Positions 1 to 5,991 of a stretch of 13,506 nucleotides of DNA are shown piece by piece. Position 1 is the first letter of the stretch; the number at the start of each line of letters is the position of its first letter. Under the pieces are notes generated by a model. It was not told the origin of the DNA and did no database searches. It saw nothing but the letters and a program-made list of their open reading frames with translations. Both the position numbers and the translations under genes were made by a program. The DNA is taken from positions 1 through 13,506 of the forward strand of contig JASEHO010000030.1 of the NCBI GenBank assembly GCA_030018505.1, given 5' to 3'. This DNA comes from a bacterium. Lineage in GTDB: Bacteria; UBA9089; UBA9088; JAGUXG01.

Positions 1-20
1 TCACCTTTTTACACTTTGAA

Positions 21-48
21 ATGATAAATGCTAAATTTGCAATTTGCT
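21..48. repeat. Degenerate heptad repeat, four units
   Basis: Four consecutive 7-bp units can be read here: ATGATAA, ATGCTAA, ATTTGCA and ATTTGCT. They lie in the gap downstream of the thpR stop. The unit type recalls the array at 5918-5945, and several other gaps in the window hold 7-bp arrays. The rest of 1-101 shows no gene; 61-90 is less AT-rich and I could not identify it. Confidence 0.55.
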
Positions 49-101
49 AGTGAATTTTATCCCCTTTTCGGACACTACCTGAACGCTTACATTTGTAAAT
101 A

Positions 102-647
102 TTAGCCACAAAGCTCAAACCCTTTTAGCACCTGATATACCGCTTTCTTTGGGGTAAGTGTGCTTTGGATAAGCTGAATGGATAATACCCTCATATTTGT
201 TTGTTCTATCTTCAAATCTTGTAATGAAACCCTTTTTGGCAGTCTTATTCTGGCAAGGGTCAGATGGGAAGAAAATGGTCTGGTCTCTTTTGTAAAGCCT
301 ATCTTATGAAGCCTCTCTTCTAAATCCTTAGCCAACCCTTTGACCCTTTCTTTTCCTTCCTTAATCCCAACCCAGATAACCCTTGGAATGACAAGATTAG
401 GAAAGCTTCCAACTTTTTCAAGGGAGATTAGAAAAGCTGGAGTTTCCGCTACTACTTTCTGGCAACACTCGGCTATATCCTCTACACTTTTTTCATTTAC
501 TTCTCCGAGAAACTTCAGGGTAAGATGGATATTCTCAGGCTCTACCCATTTTGCGTCCTTGATGGAAGGCGCAAGCCTTTTTTGGAGAAGAGATAGAGTT
601 TTCTTTATCTCATGGCTTAGCGGTATAGCAATAAATAGTCTCATCAT
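102..647 (-). CDS. thpR: RNA 2',3'-cyclic phosphodiesterase ThpR (2'-5' RNA ligase family)
   Basis: This is a 181-residue protein of the 2H phosphoesterase superfamily, close to the usual family length. Both catalytic HxTx motifs are visible: H41-L-T-L and H128-L-T-L. The N-terminus MRLFIAIPL is typical of LigT/ThpR. Family members hydrolyse 2',3'-cyclic phosphates on RNA and in vitro can join tRNA halves through a 2'-5' bond; they act in the cytoplasm. The first ATG (645-647) overlaps the TGA stop of the upstream cinA-like gene by 4 bp, and a second ATG follows directly. AGGAG and AAAGG just upstream could serve as ribosome-binding sites for either. The overlap suggests translational coupling. 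thpR/ligT beside cinA is a recurrent arrangement in bacteria. Confidence 0.93.
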   Translation of the reverse strand: MMRLFIAIPLSHEIKKTLSLLQKRLAPSIKDAKWVEPENIHLTLKFLGEVNEKSVEDIAECCQKVVAETPAFLISLEKVGSFPNLVIPRVIWVGIKEGKERVKGLAKDLEERLHKIGFTKETRPFSSHLTLARIRLPKRVSLQDLKIEQTNMRVLSIQLIQSTLTPKKAVYQVLKGFELCG

Positions 648-1390
648 AAGACCTTTCTCCTGGCCATATCAAGAGCAAAGTAAGCAGATTGCTCTTTTAT
701 ATCTTCTCTTGTTCCAAGAAAGAAGAATCTCTTTGCCTCTGGTTTACCCTCTGAAGCCACACCCATATAGACAAGACCAACAGGCTTTTCCTCTGTCCCA
801 CCACCAGGACCAGCAATTCCCGTGACACTCAGGCCGACATCAGCCTTTAATGCTCTGGCTACACCAATAGCCATCTCTTTGGCTGTATCAGCACTCACAG
901 CCCCACACCTTCTTATTATTCCCTCTGGCAGACCCAAAATATCAATCTTTGCCTCATTGCTGTAAGCAACAATTCCACCTTTATAGTATTCTGAACTACC
1001 AGGAATGCTGGTGAGAAGATGGCTTATCAAACCACCAGTGCAGGATTCAGCTACAGCAAGGGTCTTCTTTCTGAGGGAAAATAGATACATGACTATCTCC
1101 TCCAAAGATTCATTCTCTACACCATAGATATTATCACCAAACCTCTTTTTGATACTGCTCTCTATGCTTTTTATTAAAGAAGGAACTACACCCTCCTTCT
1201 CAGAGGAGACGATGACCTTTATATCAACTCCAAATAGGTTTGATATGGTCTCAATAGAAACAGCCTTCCCCCACTTGACAATATCAGAGAGGCTATTCTT
1301 TATCCTCTCCTCCTTTAGGCCTATTGTCCGAAAGACCCTTTTTTCTTCTATGCCAGTCCTATAATCCCCTGTCTTTTTTTCTTCTTCCAT
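644..1390 (-). CDS. cinA: Truncated CinA-family protein (KH-like + PncC NMN amidohydrolase domains)
   Basis: The protein has 248 residues. The C-terminal part, about 105-248, is a PncC/CinA-C domain with AESCTGG (114-120, Ser116), YYKGG (135-139, Lys137) and TGIAGPGGGT (190-199). This domain deamidates nicotinamide mononucleotide to nicotinic acid mononucleotide in NAD salvage. Residues about 15-95 resemble the linker and KH-like region of full-length CinA. The N-terminal MoCF/COG1058 domain of about 170 residues is absent, so the protein is much shorter than the usual 400-420. The space where it would be encoded is taken by the divergent TPR gene and a promoter region, so this looks like a stable short form and not an assembly break. 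ATG at 1390 follows AAGGG with a spacer of about 10 nt. It is translationally coupled to thpR. Confidence 0.88.
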   Translation of the reverse strand: MEEEKKTGDYRTGIEEKRVFRTIGLKEERIKNSLSDIVKWGKAVSIETISNLFGVDIKVIVSSEKEGVVPSLIKSIESSIKKRFGDNIYGVENESLEEIVMYLFSLRKKTLAVAESCTGGLISHLLTSIPGSSEYYKGGIVAYSNEAKIDILGLPEGIIRRCGAVSADTAKEMAIGVARALKADVGLSVTGIAGPGGGTEEKPVGLVYMGVASEGKPEAKRFFFLGTREDIKEQSAYFALDMARRKVL

Positions 1391-1405
1391 ATGATTTTTA
1401 CCCTT

Positions 1406-1435
1406 AATTTACTTCTTTTTCTTTGGATTTGTCAA
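1406..1435 (-). promoter_or_regulatory. Candidate sigma-70 promoter for cinA-thpR
   Basis: A perfect TTGACA (-35) reads on the minus strand at 1435-1430. It is followed after 18 bp by TAAATT (1411-1406), or after 17 bp by GTAAAT (1412-1407). The predicted start lies about 9 nt before the cinA ATG, giving a very short leader. It is divergent from the TPR-gene promoter. Confidence 0.55.
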
Positions 1436-1456
1436 GGGGTATCTTATAAAACAAGG

Positions 1457-1485
1457 TTGCTTTTTACTCAAAAAAGAGATATAAT
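1457..1485 (+). promoter_or_regulatory. Sigma-70 promoter for the TPR gene, predicted leaderless
   Basis: TTGCTT (1457-1462), a 17-bp spacer and a perfect TATAAT (1480-1485) form a good sigma-70 promoter. The expected +1 is 1492-1493, which is the A of the ATG at 1493 or the base before it. No Shine-Dalgarno sequence lies between. This both supports the chosen start codon and predicts a leaderless mRNA. Confidence 0.7.
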
Positions 1486-1492
1486 TCTCGTA

Positions 1493-3685
1493 ATGCAAAG
1501 AATTATTGGATTTGTTTTAGTCTTGGCAAATATCTGCTTTGCAGATGCTATAATAGATGGAAGAGCTAATCTTTCCAGGGGCAATATAAAAAAGGCAAGG
1601 GCTATCTTTTCTGAAGAGCTAAAGAGAAGGCCTGACCCATATCTTCTCTTTCTTTTGGCAGACTGTTATCAGAAAGAGGGCAAGATAGATTCCTACAATA
1701 AAATAGATCTTGCTAATTGTCCTCAATTCTATGGTGAGATAAGAGATGGTCTCTGGTATCTCTATCAGGGTTCATGGACATTGGCTTATTCATCGTTTGA
1801 GCAAGTAAGCAAGCAGAGTGCCTATTCTTTGATTGGAATGGGCTTAGTCAAAAAGGCAGAGGGAAAACTAAGCGAGGCAGAGGAATTATATCTTCTTGCC
1901 AAGAAGAAAGAGCCTACCTGTCATCTCTCCTACCTCCATCTCTTTTTCCTCTATTCAATAAAAGGGGAGAAGGAAAAGGCTATGGAGGTTCTCGCAGAGG
2001 GTGCAATAAAAACCAGTTCCTCTGAGCTTCTCTATGAGCTTTCTGGTTTGCTAATAAACGAGAAAAACTTAAAGTTGGCAACCAAAATTCTACTGGAATT
2101 ACAAAAGGCTGAACCAAATAACATTCTTGTTAAGGAGAGGGTTGCTATATTTCTTCTTGGGACAGGGCTTTCTATGGAAGAGATTGCCAGCGATGAGGTT
2201 GATAAGATAGACCGTCTCTATCTTGAGGGAGTAATGGCTATATCTTCTCAATACTATACAACTGCTTTGCGAAGGTTTTCAGAATTGGAAGAAAAGGAGC
2301 CAGGTTTTTATCTGGCAAGGCTACGGATGTTTTGGTTATATAAGGAGCTTTCCTTAAAAACAAAGGCAGAAGGGCTCTATAAAGAGCTTATCAAGGAGCT
2401 TCCTGGGGATAGCCTGCCAGATGTGTTTATGAGTAACATCTATGGAAAGAAGGGTTCATATACCGAATCTTTAACTTATGCAGAGAGGGCCGTGACGAAA
2501 GAGCCATTCTTTGACAGACCCTATTTTGCCTTAGGAAATGCCTATTATTATAACAACAAATTTTTTGAGGCTCTTCTTGCTTACCAGAAGGGGTTCTGGC
2601 TCTCAAAGGATAAGAGAACCCTAAATATCTGGCTGGAAGAGGCGTTTATGAATAGATACTTCCCATTGTTTTGCTTTGGATATACTGCTATCTGGATAGC
2701 CACCTTCTTTCTCCTTAGCCTGATTCACTGCACCGGGATGTTTCTCATCAGGGGGTATCCTGCCTTAAAGAGGTATGTCATCAAAAAAAGATGGGTCTTC
2801 TATCTCTATCTTGGAAACTTTCTAATCTTATTCCTCTCCTCTTTATTTGGCAAAGGTAACTTTAAGTTCATTCCCTTAGACCTCCTTAAAGAGGCTTTGC
2901 TCTTCTTAACCTTTCTGCTTCCTCTGGGAATTATTATAATCTTAGCGGCTTCTCTCCTTATCTCTTTTATCATCAGGATTCCGAAGGTAAGGATATACCT
3001 CTCCTTTATCCTTTTGGACTTTTCCTTAGATATTGCCATTATATTGATGTTAGCATCCTTTCTTCCTGCATTTACCGATCACCCTAAAATATTTGAAATC
3101 CTTTCCATTGGTGTTATCATTTTTAGAAGGGGAAGGTTTATTTTGCTCTTAAGCCCAATAGCTATCTTTTGGCTCTGGTATAATGCGGCTATTCATAAGG
3201 GGTATTGTCTGATAGAAGAAGGAAAGATTGGTGAGGCAATTAGCCTTTTCAGAAAGAGGTTTTCTAATCTTAAGTTTATCTGGTGGCTTGAGCCAACATA
3301 TAGCCATATGGCCTCTTCTGCCTTTTTGGGGGAGATATACTGCCTTATCAAGCAGAATAAATGGGAGGAGATTCCATCTGTCTGGAAGCCTATTGAGAAG
3401 AGCCTGAGTGAATGGTGGCCGCTGAATGATACCTCAGTCTTTTTGTATCAGTGGACTAATCTGCTCTTTCGAATCAAGAATGGAGAGGCTACTGAATCTG
3501 AACTTAAGAAGATGCTTGAAACACCAGAATATAGGAAGAGAAAAAGGGCAATCTACGCTCTTTTAGCCTTTTTTGAAGGCCAAAAAGACGAATATCTTTC
3601 TCAAATGGCAATCCTGCCCAAGGATAAAAACCTTGAATTGATTATTGAGGAGATAGCAAATTATGATAAGGAAGTTAAAAGTTAA
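1493..3685 (+). CDS. TPR-repeat / multi-pass membrane protein of unknown function
   Basis: From the preferred ATG at 1493 the product has 730 residues. It starts with a signal-peptide-like segment (about 1-18, MQRIIGFVLVLANICFADA). About eight degenerate TPR-like helical pairs follow (residues 20-385), recognisable from repeats such as GKLSEAEELYLLAKKKEP and GSYTESLTYAERAVTKEP. Next come about five hydrophobic segments near 392-418, 435-453, 467-495, 500-527 and 548-565. A further TPR-like soluble tail (566-730) begins with GKIGEAISLFRKR. The signal peptide suggests that the first TPR block is extracytoplasmic. I see no catalytic motif; a scaffold or assembly role is inference. The frame stays open back to an ATG at 1391, but that start lies upstream of the promoter. 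lysS follows 137 bp downstream on the same strand, with its own -10. The stop codon lies inside a short heptad repeat. Confidence 0.75.
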   Translation: MQRIIGFVLVLANICFADAIIDGRANLSRGNIKKARAIFSEELKRRPDPYLLFLLADCYQKEGKIDSYNKIDLANCPQFYGEIRDGLWYLYQGSWTLAYSSFEQVSKQSAYSLIGMGLVKKAEGKLSEAEELYLLAKKKEPTCHLSYLHLFFLYSIKGEKEKAMEVLAEGAIKTSSSELLYELSGLLINEKNLKLATKILLELQKAEPNNILVKERVAIFLLGTGLSMEEIASDEVDKIDRLYLEGVMAISSQYYTTALRRFSELEEKEPGFYLARLRMFWLYKELSLKTKAEGLYKELIKELPGDSLPDVFMSNIYGKKGSYTESLTYAERAVTKEPFFDRPYFALGNAYYYNNKFFEALLAYQKGFWLSKDKRTLNIWLEEAFMNRYFPLFCFGYTAIWIATFFLLSLIHCTGMFLIRGYPALKRYVIKKRWVFYLYLGNFLILFLSSLFGKGNFKFIPLDLLKEALLFLTFLLPLGIIIILAASLLISFIIRIPKVRIYLSFILLDFSLDIAIILMLASFLPAFTDHPKIFEILSIGVIIFRRGRFILLLSPIAIFWLWYNAAIHKGYCLIEEGKIGEAISLFRKRFSNLKFIWWLEPTYSHMASSAFLGEIYCLIKQNKWEEIPSVWKPIEKSLSEWWPLNDTSVFLYQWTNLLFRIKNGEATESELKKMLETPEYRKRKRAIYALLAFFEGQKDEYLSQMAILPKDKNLELIIEEIANYDKEVKS

Positions 3686-3693
3686 AAGTTATT
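3673..3693. repeat. Heptad repeat overlapping the TPR-gene stop codon
   Basis: Units AGTTAAA, AGTTAAA and AGTTATT run in phase. The TAA stop of the TPR gene (3683-3685) falls inside the array, so the last codons (EVKS) are encoded by repeat sequence. Confidence 0.5.
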
Positions 3694-3722
3694 TGTTTTG
3701 TGACTATTTACCGAGATAGAAG

Positions 3723-3770
3723 AAAAAGGGAATTCATTGCAAAATTATCAATTAGCAATTATCAATTAAC
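3723..3770. repeat. 48-bp dispersed repeat, copy A (contains heptads)
   Basis: This block matches 5844-5891 at 47 of 48 positions; the only difference is T versus G, in AATTAGC versus AATGAGC. It begins with AAAAAGGGAATTCATTGC and ends with heptads AATTATC, AATTAGC, AATTATC and AATTAAC (3743-3770), with a fifth degenerate unit AATAAAT after it. A 10-bp ACTATTTACC lies upstream at 3703-3712, and the same decamer precedes copy B at a different distance. Confidence 0.85.
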
Positions 3771-3810
3771 AATAAATCATTATTTATTACAAACTCAATT
3801 TATCTACCAG

Positions 3811-3816
3811 CATAAT
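3811..3816 (+). promoter_or_regulatory. Candidate -10 box for lysS, predicted leaderless
   Basis: CATAAT sits exactly 6 nt before the lysS ATG (3823), placing the expected +1 on the A of the start codon. No good -35 is present; the nearest match is TTACAA at 3787-3792. No Shine-Dalgarno sequence precedes the ATG. The geometry is the same as for the TPR gene. Confidence 0.45.
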
Positions 3817-3822
3817 AGTAAG

Positions 3823-5142
3823 ATGCAGATTAAAGAACTTTTGAATGGTTTTTCTGAAGGAAAAGTTGCAAAGGTAAGAGGAAGGCTTATCTCTTTTAGG
3901 CCCCATGGAGGTTCAGCCTTTGGCCATATCAAGGATAGCACAGGAAGGATTCAGATCTATGGAAAGGTTGACAAGCTCTCTAATTTTGCTGAATTTTTAC
4001 ACCTTACCTTAGGTGATATTATTGAGGTAGAGGGAGAGCTTTTTCTTACTAAGACATCTGAAAAGACTATCTTCCTCTCTTCTTTCTCCATCCTGACAAA
4101 GCCACAGAACCCTATTCCCAAAGAGTGGTATGGGATAAAGGATGTAGAGCTTAAGCATAGAAAGAGGTATTTGGACCTTTTAGTAAATGAAGAGGTAAAG
4201 GAGAGGTTTGAGAAAAGGAGTAAAATCATCTCTTGCCTTAGAAGACTGCTTGATGAAAAAGGATTTCTTGAGGTAGAGACGCCTATGATGCATACAATCG
4301 CTCAAGGTGCAGAGGCTGAGCCTTTTTTGACTCATCACAACGCATTAGACCTTAGCCTCTGTCTTAGAATAGCGCCGGAGCTGTATCTTAAAAAGCTAAT
4401 TGTCGGAGGTTTAGACAGGGTTTATGAGATTGGAAAGACCTTTAGAAATGAAGGTATCTCTACCCTCCATAACCCTGAGTTCACCATATTAGAGGCATAT
4501 TTAGCCTATGCTAACTACAACGATATGATGGAGCTATCCTCTTGGCTTATCTCATCTGTGGCCAAAGAGGTTCTTTCCGAGACAAAGATAATCTATGATA
4601 GCAATACAATAGACCTTGCCCCACCATGGAAAAAGCTCTCTGTATTTCCGGCTATCGAAGAGGCAGTAAAAGAAGAGGTGAAGGATTTAGAGGATTGTGC
4701 CAGGGTTTGTGAGAAGCTAAATATAAAGGAGATAGAAGACCCCTTTAAGACACTGGTAGATAGATTTGTCCAGCCAAATCTCATTCAGCCAACATTCCTT
4801 GTTGACTTTCCAGCCCAGCTTTCACCTTTAGCCAAAAAGAGAGCAGATGACCCTAATATAGCCGAGAGGTTTGAGATAATCATTGCCGGGTGTGAGATTG
4901 GAAATGCCTATTCAGAGCTATCTGACCCAGATGAACAGTTAGAAAATTTCAAAAGACAGGGAAAGGTTGACTATGACTTTGTCTCTGCTTTAAGCTATGG
5001 TCTGCCTCCAACAGGCGGATTAGGGATAGGGATAGATAGACTTGTTATGCTCCTTACAAACCAGACCTCTATTCGCGAGGTGATACTCTTTCCGCTCCTA
5101 AAGCCAAATGAAGAAGTCAGAAATGTTGTAATACCCAAATGA
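3823..5142 (+). CDS. lysS: Lysine--tRNA ligase, class II, compact form
   Basis: Charges tRNA-Lys with lysine in the cytoplasm. From ATG 3823 the protein has 439 residues, against roughly 490-505 for common bacterial LysRS. The N-terminal OB anticodon-binding domain covers about 15-95 (VRGRLISFRPHGGSAFGHI). The class II core has motif 1 around GFLEVETPM (147-155), motif 2 FRNEGISTLHNPEFT (207-221) and motif 3 GLPPTGGLGIGIDRLVM (393-409). THHNALD (170-176) and LRIAPELYLK (181-190) are also typical. The shortening comes from loss of the N-terminal helical extension and a contracted loop before motif 3 (378-388). The loop usually written GGAxARPF reads QGAEAEPF (161-168), an unusual substitution. 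An in-frame opening runs back to 3700, but it crosses the 48-bp repeat and lacks family similarity. The stop codon abuts transposon-end-like sequence. Confidence 0.95.
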   Translation: MQIKELLNGFSEGKVAKVRGRLISFRPHGGSAFGHIKDSTGRIQIYGKVDKLSNFAEFLHLTLGDIIEVEGELFLTKTSEKTIFLSSFSILTKPQNPIPKEWYGIKDVELKHRKRYLDLLVNEEVKERFEKRSKIISCLRRLLDEKGFLEVETPMMHTIAQGAEAEPFLTHHNALDLSLCLRIAPELYLKKLIVGGLDRVYEIGKTFRNEGISTLHNPEFTILEAYLAYANYNDMMELSSWLISSVAKEVLSETKIIYDSNTIDLAPPWKKLSVFPAIEEAVKEEVKDLEDCARVCEKLNIKEIEDPFKTLVDRFVQPNLIQPTFLVDFPAQLSPLAKKRADDPNIAERFEIIIAGCEIGNAYSELSDPDEQLENFKRQGKVDYDFVSALSYGLPPTGGLGIGIDRLVMLLTNQTSIREVILFPLLKPNEEVRNVVIPK

Positions 5143-5172
5143 AAATGTCCTAATTTGACCAAATGAAATGGG
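5134..5172. repeat. Transposon-end-like AAATGTCC tandem unit at the lysS stop
   Basis: Two roughly 24-bp units start at 5135 and 5159: CCAAATGAAAATGTCC and then CCAAATGAAATGGG. The lysS TGA (5140-5142) lies within the first unit. The arrangement parallels the two 25-bp-spaced units at 8122-8169 (CCAAATAGAAATGTCC). It lies just beyond the 3' end of the transposase relic on the minus strand, so it may be that element's end. This is inferred from position and similarity only. Confidence 0.5.
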
Positions 5173-5416
5173 TGTGGCTACTTTTGGACGACAGCCAAAA
5201 TAGGCCTCCACCTCCCTTTTGGATGTAGCCTTTCCTTTTCTTCTGGATATGGAAAGACCAGTAATCTTTAAAATCACCACTCAGGTATATAGCCCTCATT
5301 TTCAACATAGCCTCAGCCATATCCTCTGTCCATCTCATACCGGAAAAGTTCCATCCTATCCTTGATAAGATTCTTTTTAAGCTCCTTCTACTGACCCAGT
5401 GGCAATTGGCAATCCC
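5150..5416 (-). pseudogene. Transposase remnant, C-terminal end only
   Basis: On the minus strand an 89-codon open stretch runs from an in-frame TAA (5419-5417) to the stop at 5150. It reads CHWVSRRSLKRILSRIG, then WNFSGMRWTEDMAEAM and LKMRAIYLSGDFKDYWSFHI. The basic SRRSLK segment, the RW-(x)n-AEAML-(x)-LRA-like block and the terminal GDF-(x)-YW-(x)-FHI pattern resemble the extreme C-terminus of large DDE transposases, possibly ISKra4-like. The family is uncertain. No catalytic core is encoded nearby, and an in-frame stop precedes the fragment, so it is a decayed leftover. The ATG at 5338 is internal and is probably not a real start. Confidence 0.6.
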
Positions 5417-5546
5417 TTATTTGTTAGCTAACGATACGTTGTATAGCAATCCCTTTTGTTTCTTTGTATGTGTTTAGCTATCCACAGAGGTGCATCTAAA
5501 TTAAACATTAAAGTTCTTTGACAAAAATGCCGATATAAATAATGGA

Positions 5547-5824
5547 ATGGTTGAAATCATTGAGTCTTCAAGAAAAGATAGGGCAACTTGTCCAAATTGC
5601 AAAAGGCTTGAAAATGCCATTATAAGACTGAGTGCAAGACTTGAGCAGCAAGAGAAGGTGATTAAAGAACAAGAGAAGACTATCAAGCAGTTAGAAAGAG
5701 GGCTTGCTAAGTATGAAAATGCTCATACTCCTCTTTCTTGTTTGAAGGAGTTTAAAGAAACCAAATTCTGTCCGAAAAGAAGTTAGGAAGACCTAATGAT
5801 CATAGTAACTATTTACCCATTTGA
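5547..5824 (+). pseudogene. IS66-like transposase N-terminal fragment, frameshifted
   Basis: The first frame (5547-5786) encodes 79 residues. They contain CPNCKRLENAI (20-30), a Q/E/K-rich coiled coil (about 31-62) and KYENAHTPLS (55-64). This resembles the N-terminus of IS66/TnpC-type transposases, where a coiled coil precedes a (Y/K)xNPxTPxS motif and a basic GRPxGH segment. Here the frame ends at TAG, but the +1 frame continues as KKLGRPNDHS (5777-5806) until TGA at 5822-5824. That is what a frameshift before the GRPxGH motif would give. The catalytic DDE domain is absent. TATAAA at 5534-5539 lies 7 nt before the ATG, a possible leaderless promoter, so a short coiled-coil peptide could still be expressed. 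Confidence 0.6.
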
Positions 5825-5843
5825 AGTGAAGCAACAACCAGGC

Positions 5844-5891
5844 AAAAAGGGAATTCATTGCAAAATTATCAATGAGCAATTATCAATTAAC
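5844..5891. repeat. 48-bp dispersed repeat, copy B (contains heptads)
   Basis: This is a direct copy of 3723-3770 with one mismatch. Its heptads are AATTATC, AATGAGC, AATTATC and AATTAAC (5864-5891). ACTATTTACC at 5808-5817 matches the decamer before copy A, but 26 nt separate it from the block here versus 10 nt there, suggesting a longer ancestral repeat with an indel. It lies just downstream of the IS66-like relic. Confidence 0.85.
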
Positions 5892-5917
5892 TTTTGAAGA
5901 AGAGGAATAATTTTAAA

Positions 5918-5945
5918 ATGCTAATTGCTAATTTTACATTTTACA
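5918..5945. repeat. Heptad repeat downstream of trpE
   Basis: Four units are in phase: ATGCTAA, TTGCTAA, TTTTACA and TTTTACA. The ATGCTAA unit also occurs at 28-34. It lies beyond the hairpin that follows trpE. Confidence 0.6.
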
Positions 5946-5949
5946 TTGA

Positions 5950-5980
5950 ACTTTACTCGGTTACTTCAGATGAGTAAAGT
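5950..5980 (-). terminator. Candidate hairpin downstream of trpE
   Basis: ACTTTACTC (5950-5958) pairs perfectly with GAGTAAAGT (5972-5980), a 9-bp stem with a 13-nt loop, 11 bp past the trpE stop. On the minus strand no clean T-run follows, so it is not a textbook intrinsic terminator; it may stabilise the 3' end. Confidence 0.35.
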
Positions 5981-5991
5981 GTTACCCTTCT

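Larger units (their letters stand above)
5143..5991. other. 849-bp gene-free stretch: transposon relics and repeats
   Basis: No intact gene is visible between the ends of lysS and trpE. The stretch holds a minus-strand transposase C-terminus (5150-5416), a plus-strand IS66-like N-terminal relic (5547-5824), copy B of the 48-bp repeat, a heptad array and a hairpin next to the trpE end. In the unassigned part (5417-5546) I see only a GTTAGCTAAC palindrome (5423-5432) and a possible -10 box TATAAA (5534-5539). Confidence 0.7.

Noticed and set aside
1391..1492. Longer N-terminus for the TPR protein from ATG 1391
   Set aside because: This start lies upstream of a good promoter (1457-1485), has no ribosome-binding site, and would put 34 residues before a clear signal peptide.
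3730..3777. CRISPR array in the AT-rich repeats
   Set aside because: Units are only 7 bp and contiguous with no spacers; no cas genes are present.
3700..3822. N-terminal extension of LysRS
   Set aside because: The extra codons run through the 48-bp repeat and heptads, have low-complexity content and do not resemble any LysRS N-terminus.
64..5779. An 11-mer TGTCCGAAAAG shared between the left edge (minus strand, 74-64) and 5769-5779
   Set aside because: Too short to be significant, and the flanking bases do not match.
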